A DNA stretch of 64,000 bases from JABACD01 sp047639675. Lineage in GTDB: Bacteria > Planctomycetota > UBA1135 > GCA-002686595. Positions 11,701 to 19,108 of the stretch are shown here, in pieces. The stretch lies in the NCBI GenBank assembly GCA_047639675.1, contig JBLIOI010000009.1, positions 4,464 through 68,463 on the forward strand, given 5' to 3'. How positions within the stretch are numbered: position 1 is the stretch's first letter; every line of letters begins with the position of its first letter. The notes under the pieces are model-generated. The model was not told the DNA's origin, made no database searches, and saw only the letters and a list, made by a program, of their open reading frames with translations. A program made the position numbers and the translations under genes.

Positions 11701-14700
11701 CGACGACGAAGACCCCGGTGCCCTGTGAGCTACTCGAGGTGGCCAACAACATTGGGGACATGCCCTCACTGCTGCAGTTCGACCTGGAGTCCGAGTTCAA
11801 CGTGGAGCCCGGCGGATTCAAGCTGGACATCCTCAGCTTCGATTCCGTGCTGAATATGCTGGTTGGCAATGAGTTCAACATCTTCAGTTTCAACTTACCC
11901 ACGGTGGATATCTCCGTGGGTTTCGATGTCGGATTCTCCTTCGGCGGCGGCGGCGAGGTTCTGAATTTCAATTTGAGCGCCAACGCTACGGCGACCATGA
12001 CCCTGGGATTGGGTTTCGATTCCAAGGGCCTCGAGCACATCGTCGATGCGCTGCGGATTGGTGCCACGCCCAAGTGGATCGACTTGCTGGATAGCTTCTT
12101 CATCAAGAACAACCCGAACGGTCCGGAGCTCGGCGTTGGCCTGCACATCAGCGGCGGCGGTGGCGTGGACTTCACCACGCCCTCGTTCTGCATCGATCTC
12201 TGGCTTGACGAGGTCTGCTTCCCGTCCTTCACGATCTTCGCGGCTACGGGCAGTGCCTACTTCGACTTGGAGGGTGGCTTCGACATCCAAGACCCGAACA
12301 ACGATGGCAAGCTGCGCCTCGACGAGATCATGTCTGTTACGGACGGCTTCTCGAGCGTGTCGAGTGTCTTCAACCTGTTCGATATCTACGGAAACGCCGC
12401 AGGCGGCTTCGACTTCTCGGTGACGGTCCTCGGGCTGACGCTGGGTAGTAGTGACTTGCCCTTCGACACGAACTTCGATGTGGGCTTCAACCTGGGCGAT
12501 CTCCTATTCGGTTCAAGCAACTCCAACGATTCCAATTTGGTCTTGGCCGAAATGGTCCAGCCCGGGGAGCCCGGTGAAGCTGTCTTGTTGGCCGGCGCCA
12601 GTACACTGCGCCTGAACAGCGGCGTGTTCTCCAACAACCGTCTTGTGGGCGATACCGACGACACGAATGGGGGCGTGAACTTCGTTGTCAGCGAAGATGC
12701 TTCGAACTTCTACGTCAGCTTCAACGGCTCAGCATCGCAGAGCTACGCCAAGGGCGGCATCAACAAGATCATTGCCTATGGCTCTCAGTACGGCGACACA
12801 TTTGACTTCAGCGGGATGACGTTATCTGCCAGCGATCCCACAGGTGCGGGGTTGGTGGTCGAGGTGTTTGGCCTGGGTGGAAACGACCATCTGATAGGCG
12901 GCTCTGCCACTGATATTTTCCACGGCGGCCTGGGTAACGACACCTTGGACGGTGGCGGCGGCGTCGACATCCTGCTCGGCGAGAAGGGTGACGATCTCTT
13001 GAAAGGCGGCGCGGGGAAGGACTTCCTCGACGGCGGCAAGGGCAACGACACTCTGAGGGGTGAGGGCGGCGACGATACCTACCTATTCGAGGGCAGCTAC
13101 GGCCACGACACAATCGAGGAATCGGCTTCCAATGGAGAAGCGGACCGAATTCAATTGGAGGAGACTTTGGCTGAGGTGGGCGGCAAAGAGCTCTATTCGA
13201 CCTCTGGTGTCCTATCAAATGCACTGGTCGAGTTGTACCTCGACGCCGGCGCCAGCCACATCACTTCGATCACGGATCTGGCGAACTCGATCACGCACGT
13301 CGGAAACCAGGTCGAAGAGATCTTCACCGGTGGCGGCGACGACGAGTTCATCATCTCGGCGTTGCTCCCTGATGCGACGACTCCCACGTGGCTCAACGGC
13401 CAAGATGGCAACGACGACTACCGCATCGTTTATGTGGACTCCGACATGGACACGGTCATCGACATCAAAGGTGACTTGAAGATCAACGATACGGGCTTCG
13501 CTTACAACACCGACCGTCTGCTGGTTGATGGGTCTGCGGGGGACGATATTCTGGGTGTTGCCTTTGATAAGGTCTCTTACCGCCAAGCGAGCATGCCGAC
13601 TGTCGAAAACGTTATCGACCTGTCGGGTTCCGGCGACGGTTCGGGGATCGAAGTGATCGCTATCGACATGAAGGCCGGTCATGACGTGGTCAACGTCGAA
13701 AGCACGGCTGCAACGAGTTCGCTGGCCATCTTGGGTGGCATCGGCAACGACATCTTCAACTTCGGAGTGGATATCTCCGATTACACCGGACTGACGTTCA
13801 CCAACCTGAACCTGATGAATGGTGGACCGCTGACTGGGCCGATGATCGTCGACGGCGAGGCGGGCGGAGACACGATCAACGTCCATGACAATACGGACAC
13901 GGCCGCCAACACGGATGGGGTCCTAACCGCAGATTCCCTGACCGGATTGGGGATGGACGAAGGTATCGAGTTCACCGATGTCGAAACCTTCAATCTCGAA
14001 TTGGGAACCGGTGCGGACCTGTTCAATATTCAAGCGGTTGACTCAACAGTGACCGCCTCTGTCTTCGGGAATGATGGGAGTGATGTGTTCAACGTCTCTT
14101 CTGATTCCCCCATGACCAATGCGAACGGCGACTTGGCCGGCGATCTGAACAGTATTCTCGGCCTCCTGAATATCGATGGGCAAGGGGGCAGCAATAATGT
14201 CATCAACGTCAGCGATGCGGATGACACGGCGGACCACTTGGTCAGTGCGGCTGCGGGCTTCCTGACGAAGAGCACGATCAAGGGCCTCGGAATCGGCGAT
14301 GAGATCGAGTACTTGAACTTTGCGGAGATCCGCCTCGTGTTGGGTTCCGGCGATGACCTCTTGAACGTCCTGGGTACGGAAGCTTTGACTTGGGTGGACG
14401 CTTCCGATGGCGATGACACGATTCAGGTTTCCGACTTGGCTCCCATGCTCTCCGGAGACGGTGTCGACTTGCTCGGCACGCTCGAGGACATCGACGGGAC
14501 GCTTAGAATCGAAGCTGGCATGGGCAAGAACCGCCTGAACGTCAGCGACTTCGATAGCGTGACAGCTGACACGGTCCTGGTGACCAGCGCACTGATCCAG
14601 GGTCTAGCCAGCGTTGACATCCACTACGCTGCCGAGGGGGACTTCTCCCGTGGAATCAATGTCTGGGCTGGAACGATGGTGGACAACATCAACATCACCA

Positions 14701-17700
14701 GCGTCCAAGTCACACCCGGCGAACGAACCTTCACCACGGTTCACGGAGGTTTTGGCAATGACGTGATCACAGCTTCGATCGCCGCCGGACTCAACGGCGA
14801 CTTGGTCATCCGCGGCCGCGAGGGCGAGGACAACATCGATGCCTCGGCCTCGAGCGCAGCCCTGTTCCTGATCGGCGACGAGGGCATAGATGAGATCCAC
14901 GGCGGTAGCGCTGGGGATACGATCTTCGGCGACGGCGGTCGCATCTACCTGCTAGTGCCTACTGCTCTGGGAGCCGAGGACACCGTGATCGGCGGTGCCG
15001 CGGAAGACAGCCACACAGACGGACTCGTTCACGACTCCAATTTCCAATCGGTGGACCTCTGGCAATCCAAAGGAGGCGGTGTCGAGGACATCATCTTCGG
15101 AGGCCTGGGCGACGACACCATCGTTGGCGGCGGCGGCGACGACACGATCGCTGGAGAGCAAGACAACGACATCGTCTTCGGCGACAACGGCCGCGGTGTG
15201 TTCTTCAACAACCTGTCCATCTTGTTAGAGACCACCGATTCCTCGATTGGGGCCGCTGACGATATCTCCGGATCGGGTGGCAACGACACCCTGGTCGGTG
15301 GAGCGGGCAACGACACTCTGGATGGCGCCGCCGGCGCGGACGTCTTGATCGGCGACCGTGGTCGCTTGGACTTCATCATCAACGACGCCGGCGATGCCAA
15401 TAGCATTATCCAGGTGCGTTCGAAGGATCTTGAGCCGACAGATCGAAGTGGAGGGCAGGGACAGTTTGACAACGTCGATCACTTCACCGTAGGCGAGAGC
15501 AATGCGACGGGCCAGGGCGATAGCCTGCTGGGATCGATCGGCGAAGACACCTTGATCGGTGGTTCCGGTGCTGACTACCTCGATGGAAACCAAGACGCTG
15601 ACGTGCTCATCGGAGATGGCGGCAACATCGTCTACGAGGGCGGAATGATTGTTCGAGTCGAGAGCATCGACACGGGCGACGGAGGCGTGGATACGCTCTT
15701 GGGTTCCACCGGCGCCGATGTAGCGATTGGTGGTTTTGCCGGAGACTCTATCCAAGGCAACGAGGACGACGACGTACTACTCGGCGACAGCGGTCGGGTC
15801 CTCTTTGTTGATGGCGTGATCACCGAGATTTCGAGCATCGCCCCGAACGACGGCGGCAACGACACCCTCCGCGGCGCAACTGGCGACGACACTGTCTTCG
15901 GTGGGACCGGCAGGGACATGATTTATGGCGACGCCGACAACGACCTGCTGCTTGGCGACCACGGTCTTCTTGATCTGACTGTGCCCATTGAAGTGGGCTT
16001 CACCTCGATCTTCACCGCTGCCACCGACGGTGGTGACAACGATACGATCTTCGGCGCTGCTGGTGACGACACGCTGATGGGTCAGCAGGGCGACGACGAG
16101 CTCTACGGTGAAGCAAACGACGACGATCTGATCGGCGGTCATAACGTGGCCGGCGGCGCGGATGAACTTGATCTAGATCCTGCGCCATTCAGTAGCAACG
16201 ACACCCTCGACGGTGGCTCGGGATTCGACGTTTTGGCCGGAGACAACGCACGAGTGGAGCGCCGCTCGGACGCAGTCGACGCGCGCTTCCAAGTCTTGAA
16301 TGGCAGCGTGATCTGGACCGACGACCTCGGCGCGGACGTGACCGGTGTCGGCCAAACGAACCCCACCGGGGCTGTGGCCCGCGACATCGAACTCTTCGAT
16401 CACACCGACACCACTCCCATCGAACGCTACGGCAACGATGTAATGGCCGGTGGTTCGGAAGACGACCTTCTCTTCGGACAACTCGGCGACGACATCCTGC
16501 AAGGGGACAGTTCGGTCAGCTTGGACGTTCTGGGCGACGGCTACTCGGCCTCCGGCGAGAACGACGGCGATGACTACATCGAAGGTGGCGGCCACGCTGA
16601 CCTGATCTATGGCAATGATGGCCAAGATGACATCATCGGTGGGTCTTCCAGCTTGTACGGCTTGGATACCTTCAGCAGCCGTCCCGACGGATCCGATAGG
16701 ATCTTTGGTGACAGCGGCCTGGCCTTGGCGCGCAATGAAGCTGGCAAGGATCAGCACGGCAACAACGCCGATACGATCCTTGGCGACGACGGCAACATCT
16801 ACCGCTTGGTAGGAATCAACGGCGTCCACAGCGGAGAGTTCTTATCCTTCACCTATGACAACTTCGGCGGCGAGCAAGTGATCGCGCGCGCCTTCGACGA
16901 GCTGGACTACACCTACGGCGAGGGAGTTTCCTCCAACGGCGCTGCGGACACGATCCGTGGCGAGAACGGCGATGACACGATCCTCGGCATGGCCGGCGAC
17001 GACGTGCTCTTCGGTGACGCCCAAGACGATGACGTTTACGGCGGTTCAGGATCGGACTGGATCTCTGGCGGTACGGGCGAAGACGGTGTGCTCGGCGACG
17101 ACGGACGCTTCATAACAAGCCGCAACAGCAATGCTGAAGATCTCTACGGCGTAGAAGCCACGACGGAGTTCTTCATCTGGACGCGCCCCGACCACCGTCT
17201 GCAAGGCGATATGTGGGTGGATGGCGAGCTGAACAAGGGCGTGGACCTCTTGGCCTTCGAAATGGGTGGCGATGACACTGTCTATGGCGGTCTCGGTGGA
17301 GATAGCCTGCACGGTGGCGCTGGCGACGACTTGATCTCCGGTTCGGAGGCTCTCTTGGGTTTCTTCAACGATCCAAGCACGACTCCCGATCACGATTACG
17401 ACACGGTTGCGAACAAGTTTGTGGACTACAATCACTCCGCCTTGCGCGACAAGATCGGTGGCCACGCATTGAACTTTGATGCGACAGACAGTGAAGGCCT
17501 GAAAATTGAAGACGGCGACGACGCACTCTTTGGCGACGGTGGCAACGACTGGCTGATGGGCGGTACAGGGTTCGACCACTTGTATGGAGGCGCTGGCAAC
17601 GACTTCCTGAACATGGACGACAACCTCGAAACTGACGGCGGGCACAATAACCTGCCGGACGCGGGTGAATTCCACATCGCCGACACGGGCTTCGGCGGCG

Positions 17701-18608
17701 GCGGTATCGATACCTTGGCCGGCGCGAGCTGCGACGATCGACTGGTCGATTCCGTTGGAGTGCACAACCTCTATGTTGTGCCCTTCTGGAACATTGACGC
17801 GCCGGTCGTTACCCACGGTCCTCTCCCGCCGGAGATTTCCAACTTCATCGCTTTGCTAGGCGCACAAGATGGCGCGGATCAGACATTCATCGATCCGAAC
17901 GATCCGGAATCTGTCTATCGTCGCGGTGAGCCCAACGGCGAATTGAACATAGTCATTCCCGGAGATCCGACCTTCCCCGATGAGCTAGCGCCGATCTTCA
18001 GCGACCTGCCGGGTAACATTCCGAACCAGGATTGCGACGGACATCCGACGGCTGGGGATTCGCCCCATGCGGAAGGCGACAATGATCGCGACAATGATCG
18101 GGACAGTGATCGGGAAAGTAAGCCTGGCAAGGGAACAGAGGAGCTGAACGTGGCGTGGACCGCGGATGACGGTTACGACGTACACTTGATTCAGAGGTTC
18201 GAGCCGACGCTGGAAACGGACTTCAGGACTTTGGAAGCAGCCGGAGTGACGGCTGGCAGATTGCGTGAGAGCCTCCTCTTGCCGGAAGCGGCTAACGCCG
18301 GATTCGAAACGCTGGCCGAACAAACGGTCAATGCCCTGGTCTTTGGCGATAGCGCAGGCGCCAGCCTGGGCATACTTGATGCTCCTTCTACGAGGATTGA
18401 GTTTGTTGAGGTCGATCTCCAGGTAATGCCTATGGAAGCAGAAGTGGAGTGGCAGGAAGTTTCGACGGGCGAGGACTTTGCGGCTCAGGCTGCCACGTCT
18501 CCCGAAGTCAGCGTGGACTGGAGCGAGTCCGTTACGGTGGGACTTTCTGTGGACAATGGTCCGGTGAAGATTGATTGGCGCGGATTGGACCGCTTGGGGA
18601 AAAACTAG
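2721..18608 (+). CDS. Giant LEPR-XLL / RTX calcium-binding surface or secreted protein
   Basis: 5,295 residues. A basic N-terminus carries the LEPR-XLL-type motif METLERRLLLSADPLG (41-56). No ordinary Sec signal peptide is visible. Residues ~275-1800 hold about ten diverged ~100-residue repeats of the pattern LVxxINxAL..aG...V.a...gxLxfTT...LGF, resembling the flagellin hook IN motif. Scattered EF-hand/dockerin-like loops occur (e.g. DANNRIDFED, DPNNDGKLRLDE). A Gly/amphipathic middle part follows with pairs of Cys. RTX nonapeptides (GGxGxDxLxG) occur at ~3384-3454 and massively at ~4060-4994. Between them are LNVxD/VINVSD beta-roll-like repeats. The acidic tail contains a DNDR repeat and ends with two xDW motifs (VDWSES, IDWRG). 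The protein should fold with calcium outside the cell, as an adhesin or matrix protein. The genes downstream are probable export partners. Confidence 0.9.
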   Translation: MGVLRSIRRAAVRRTKWLEKLTSRGASKNLNRVASRHEYRMETLERRLLLSADPLGAAEQIALLDGLTDLSTWGESVETHGEFHQFLPFLELAYDPDLGIDQRYLGAQLQIGEAFESLRASAQLYFGGLAAGAGGDTTDLVQHWNNNLAVDGWAFVDKSEGAEFKFGFMATDLNRDLDDIDLNLGDDADALNLRFAKPDPLSAPVLPTLDLDVALSMNFDVAWSGADSSSFTVDLNSLDGSADVDESGLSFGLNVGILGMDVTDGTFFIDADISLDEISTVLVAGMDADPTGAIPTDGSHLLLTLDGVQHVVRLADVGAANVDIDGLALDLNAALADAGVDTAVEATVNGSRLEITSLTGGPESIALDQAAPFATEIGFTSGDTATGTSTTPDVVLTAAVAAPADGKLTSDVSFDLVLDSAAPLLVSVAMADTMDNTDAAGLVADINAALTELGLDTQVQAGVASGFLTFTTLGHTSSAVASLTINELVPFAAELGFSAGVVEAGTVLTLADLQSGEVDSLLTESVDPASSFSGSMTATPVSSVSVDVDGSPVVVNTPIVGLSLTDTVISLGTGQELFQLSVGGAAITMVSDLATFAAASPNVLIQPLLDIDYWLAELDSSSVMEGELPFVDNIEVTDLADLEGAFQEFVMDGLDIDGDSMPGDLDLFDNDGFLDLRTVQQLIGLSAVAPTTIGASFDTLTDVLDIGVSVAYEGVDLNTPLSAASVPFDLELDLDSIGAITPDNDTMTDVINNVVLTPSVAIDLTYGVDLSSVAPPSLVAPLETLIEQTGQLTAKGGLMDAHFQIKLDGVPELVYVTLSGAETSTNAGLIDLVADIDAAIVSALSTDHSGVSITAQIVEQSFDGLDVDGPRLVLEAAGGVLFTVIVDDPLDPAFTQLGLGGQEISLIAANAPSLEVTTVGSSMGDDAELSTLHSITLEAGSPASATGTIPAGGSHIELILDGQVHVIHLVDLGTPNTTLGDLKDDLQASLNDEGLGSLLTVEVDGSMLKLVGSVVGPGSIAIGEASGFSAELGFSAGDSVFGDAAQLGFASSENAVGDVAALGFDLGDSATGNAGTPNATLTAGSAAPIDGQLTGDVNIYLSVDGGQLVRVQLSESATAENANVDELVESLNQALVEAQVDDLVIAGQVAGFLTLTTLEGTAGDPSGLEISTDIVLGGVAPAPVNGQLASDVDLFLRVDGGDLVQVQLTVAATAGNSNVSDLVADLTSALVTAGIDGEVEAGEDGGFLTLTTKDGTVGDPSGLRISPNVMLTAGVAAPINGQLASDLTFQLKVDTGAPTLVRVAAGDTTSNGDVDDLVISITSAIAEAGLADSVEVSNSNGHLRFTSMDGVDGDPSSLTISALEPFATELGFLTTDAEDGNTSFDLMLGGDLLNVSFAASRTYDNFSGVSSLAADVKDAIDQAIDDAGLDAVLKDSIQVSVNSDGGMPTPILKLEFVSTLPMTVSNSGDSNPLGLTNTVAVDFPVAGDYSGLRFVATEATGVITEALNFQLQLDNAAPVMVSVPVGDYSDAAGLVFAIQQVVDGLSGLAGKIVVGSQSSGDEATVVANRLTFTATPGADVRMIHLLTDPAGITTGEIGFNNGSLAFADEIVGAFLYPDSLSTPNTVSATVQMSFADAQLDGQFGFFATDIANAAGEGIVTVGVALQDAADGDANNRIDFEDLYNVRDSILTASTPLVGANPYQLASQAEFSVTHNGVTRVVQVEAEVTQNNTKIQNLVYDINQALRTAGFDGEVVATREITATDEFIVLVAGYGETLSVSATNPSAQTGLGFMDGDAAELTVIGIPVQSGQLIGNSGGTDIEKLVAADGSPLQFVLYLPGVVSDTLQELSIAVKLADIFDIDSAQVELLNVNGTVTTSGSELLYRELTASDLIGLVQNSVEFLGDLRADQVGDPSTSDDDGLLAIDLPFIKLTANELNSYDDFLADGLGDVVLAGPNTLQLFTQTLQDSLGSGASVSFGIAGDKLTFDIDYVSADQRSRAFQVDIAELGKLVTLDKAIPDNLDEDAGLVDATGQTKFQILSEASVELDLALNYMAANDSPEQLLDRTGSDGNLVDLLVFLDTGTITVDHALYGSASVSAEDGYVRIGSGPDPIPADSAHFEVDAANGPQALDYDDQAFNSDGLLSGISVDALGSAEMSFFFEESDVVSYTDEILSFSIPNLEHYLNGNPLSVIMGGGPAELVELIDGAVTSGNPLVDLLQNPDVIIGGFDTMIGKFQELIQAAFIDLELPLVGEEISGAAQTVVDVLSRGRAEFRELVGFKYDENGDVDVDLDFTEVISEAILAIFGPGTIDLLQDVGGATDLEENIIADGQITAEDVHFTFDPGDEDWGGVAGTGEPGNATYDDDLVRWDFKLGQEFEVSVPFDLGLRVGDFGLEDLLPNFGFTVDTGPEGVVLKFEWELWVGFGLSAEDFAFFFNVDAHDGFNDDDKETEELKLSVNASTPGLSANLALGLVQGDFKDGTKERVSVTASDPFADLGDEGIIYLGDVVDDFVNDSGAFNMDGDFSVMRHYQDGTSDASPVTFSYNGGTSTTSFFEFLRDINGTPIAPDSLLGNELFLLPDLSDLLKPVLVLTSLDPDVVGMEVIGGGEYGWAFDDTNDDGEWQSTEESGAQYEDQRSKGLGFGTLDMVAPEDRVWSDEVLIADPDGLFRILGTRIAPSGGKLHDDAEFTLTLKNDSNVDTEIEVAVRQAIYDDLESEEELKDALNNSLFKAFSKSSEFDNARSVVADLDSGGHLVLVSTQAFSLEYDTLDHTEVEVALKIDATDAEGDDNGRLTIAEAQTGIKEVFSPELSADAKIRFNVDGNTDHITNFLESIPLGFDGLGLPSLNFDLIVDASAKVTYEDGFKKEYGIDKVQFDNVQLELGELLTSVITPIVNGIADVLGPVTDVLGDGLGAAQGFLNDDIELIERMGLGSYSILDFSGNKATINNFLDTIQDLIALPGEMQQYLADNPEPVFNFGCWELVMDKKHPLYFPTTKTPVPCELLEVANNIGDMPSLLQFDLESEFNVEPGGFKLDILSFDSVLNMLVGNEFNIFSFNLPTVDISVGFDVGFSFGGGGEVLNFNLSANATATMTLGLGFDSKGLEHIVDALRIGATPKWIDLLDSFFIKNNPNGPELGVGLHISGGGGVDFTTPSFCIDLWLDEVCFPSFTIFAATGSAYFDLEGGFDIQDPNNDGKLRLDEIMSVTDGFSSVSSVFNLFDIYGNAAGGFDFSVTVLGLTLGSSDLPFDTNFDVGFNLGDLLFGSSNSNDSNLVLAEMVQPGEPGEAVLLAGASTLRLNSGVFSNNRLVGDTDDTNGGVNFVVSEDASNFYVSFNGSASQSYAKGGINKIIAYGSQYGDTFDFSGMTLSASDPTGAGLVVEVFGLGGNDHLIGGSATDIFHGGLGNDTLDGGGGVDILLGEKGDDLLKGGAGKDFLDGGKGNDTLRGEGGDDTYLFEGSYGHDTIEESASNGEADRIQLEETLAEVGGKELYSTSGVLSNALVELYLDAGASHITSITDLANSITHVGNQVEEIFTGGGDDEFIISALLPDATTPTWLNGQDGNDDYRIVYVDSDMDTVIDIKGDLKINDTGFAYNTDRLLVDGSAGDDILGVAFDKVSYRQASMPTVENVIDLSGSGDGSGIEVIAIDMKAGHDVVNVESTAATSSLAILGGIGNDIFNFGVDISDYTGLTFTNLNLMNGGPLTGPMIVDGEAGGDTINVHDNTDTAANTDGVLTADSLTGLGMDEGIEFTDVETFNLELGTGADLFNIQAVDSTVTASVFGNDGSDVFNVSSDSPMTNANGDLAGDLNSILGLLNIDGQGGSNNVINVSDADDTADHLVSAAAGFLTKSTIKGLGIGDEIEYLNFAEIRLVLGSGDDLLNVLGTEALTWVDASDGDDTIQVSDLAPMLSGDGVDLLGTLEDIDGTLRIEAGMGKNRLNVSDFDSVTADTVLVTSALIQGLASVDIHYAAEGDFSRGINVWAGTMVDNINITSVQVTPGERTFTTVHGGFGNDVITASIAAGLNGDLVIRGREGEDNIDASASSAALFLIGDEGIDEIHGGSAGDTIFGDGGRIYLLVPTALGAEDTVIGGAAEDSHTDGLVHDSNFQSVDLWQSKGGGVEDIIFGGLGDDTIVGGGGDDTIAGEQDNDIVFGDNGRGVFFNNLSILLETTDSSIGAADDISGSGGNDTLVGGAGNDTLDGAAGADVLIGDRGRLDFIINDAGDANSIIQVRSKDLEPTDRSGGQGQFDNVDHFTVGESNATGQGDSLLGSIGEDTLIGGSGADYLDGNQDADVLIGDGGNIVYEGGMIVRVESIDTGDGGVDTLLGSTGADVAIGGFAGDSIQGNEDDDVLLGDSGRVLFVDGVITEISSIAPNDGGNDTLRGATGDDTVFGGTGRDMIYGDADNDLLLGDHGLLDLTVPIEVGFTSIFTAATDGGDNDTIFGAAGDDTLMGQQGDDELYGEANDDDLIGGHNVAGGADELDLDPAPFSSNDTLDGGSGFDVLAGDNARVERRSDAVDARFQVLNGSVIWTDDLGADVTGVGQTNPTGAVARDIELFDHTDTTPIERYGNDVMAGGSEDDLLFGQLGDDILQGDSSVSLDVLGDGYSASGENDGDDYIEGGGHADLIYGNDGQDDIIGGSSSLYGLDTFSSRPDGSDRIFGDSGLALARNEAGKDQHGNNADTILGDDGNIYRLVGINGVHSGEFLSFTYDNFGGEQVIARAFDELDYTYGEGVSSNGAADTIRGENGDDTILGMAGDDVLFGDAQDDDVYGGSGSDWISGGTGEDGVLGDDGRFITSRNSNAEDLYGVEATTEFFIWTRPDHRLQGDMWVDGELNKGVDLLAFEMGGDDTVYGGLGGDSLHGGAGDDLISGSEALLGFFNDPSTTPDHDYDTVANKFVDYNHSALRDKIGGHALNFDATDSEGLKIEDGDDALFGDGGNDWLMGGTGFDHLYGGAGNDFLNMDDNLETDGGHNNLPDAGEFHIADTGFGGGGIDTLAGASCDDRLVDSVGVHNLYVVPFWNIDAPVVTHGPLPPEISNFIALLGAQDGADQTFIDPNDPESVYRRGEPNGELNIVIPGDPTFPDELAPIFSDLPGNIPNQDCDGHPTAGDSPHAEGDNDRDNDRDSDRESKPGKGTEELNVAWTADDGYDVHLIQRFEPTLETDFRTLEAAGVTAGRLRESLLLPEAANAGFETLAEQTVNALVFGDSAGASLGILDAPSTRIEFVEVDLQVMPMEAEVEWQEVSTGEDFAAQAATSPEVSVDWSESVTVGLSVDNGPVKIDWRGLDRLGKN
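18078..18113 (+). repeat. Three tandem 12-bp units in the giant gene
   Basis: Three copies of GACAATGATCGG with one or two changes encode DNDR-DNDR-DSDR near residue 5,120 of the giant protein. Such a short in-frame repeat can expand or contract by slippage without breaking the frame. Confidence 0.75.
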
Positions 18609-18745
18609 GCTGTTTATTCCCGCATGGCGCCCTGCTATGGGGGAGACTGATCTTGGTAACGACAGAGTTCTGTATCCTGTTAGTCACCTATCCCGAGTGG
18701 GCCACGCTGGCTCATTAATGACCCTCAACGCTCCTCATTGTTCCG

Positions 18746-19054
18746 ATGACCGATCAAAGCTCAGCCGCCGCTGGTGGCGCCCAGAATGTTCCCACTGTGA
18801 AGTGGGACGATAGCAGCATGAACTCCTCTTACGCTAACGTGGCCAACGTCACGAGCACGCGCGAGGAAGTCGTCCTATTCTTCGGAATGAATAAGAACTG
18901 GCAAGCAGGCAAGGACGAGGTGACTGTCGAATTGACGCAGCGCCTTATCATGAGCCCCTTTGCCGCTGCACGTCTGCACGCGCTCTTGGGCGGTGTCTTA
19001 GAGCAGTATGAGTCGCGCTTTGGCAAGTTGCCGGTTCCCGGAAAGCCCGAGTAG
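18746..19054 (+). CDS. DUF3467 family protein
   Basis: 102 residues. The core SSYANVANVTSTREEVVLFF followed by LTQRLIMSPFAAARLHALL matches the DUF3467 pattern, in which 'yaNvv.v..s..ef.ldFg' and 'rvilsp.hakrL...L' are conserved. The first ~25 residues are polar and probably disordered; ATG 18746 lacks a clear ribosome binding site, so a later start is possible. Function of the family is unknown. It lies between the giant gene and its candidate exporter genes on the same strand, 137 bp after the former and 54 bp before the latter, so a role in regulation or as a cytoplasmic partner of the system is plausible but unproven. Confidence 0.75.
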   Translation: MTDQSSAAAGGAQNVPTVKWDDSSMNSSYANVANVTSTREEVVLFFGMNKNWQAGKDEVTVELTQRLIMSPFAAARLHALLGGVLEQYESRFGKLPVPGKPE

Positions 19055-19060
19055 GTGGCC

Positions 19061-19095
19061 AGAGTCTAGACCGCGCGTCGCACGGTCTAAACTCT
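19061..19095 (+). promoter_or_regulatory. Hairpin just upstream of the GAF-HlyD gene
   Basis: Stem of AGAGT, one mismatch, TAGACCG, a 9-nt loop, CGGTCTA, the mismatch partner, ACTCT. It ends 13 nt before the ATG at 19109 and has no T-run. It could set relative expression inside the unit by attenuation, mRNA processing or translation control. Confidence 0.5.
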
Positions 19096-19108
19096 AGTCA
19101 ACATCACT

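Noticed and set aside
12870..17100. Recurrent short DNA repeats that could suggest a CRISPR or satellite array
   Set aside because: The periodicity is that of RTX nonapeptide codons within one long reading frame; there are no identical spaced repeats.
3092..17816. Many long antisense frames inside the giant gene
   Set aside because: They arise from the biased codon use of Asp/Gly-rich repeats on the plus strand; none shows a family motif or a start with a ribosome binding site.
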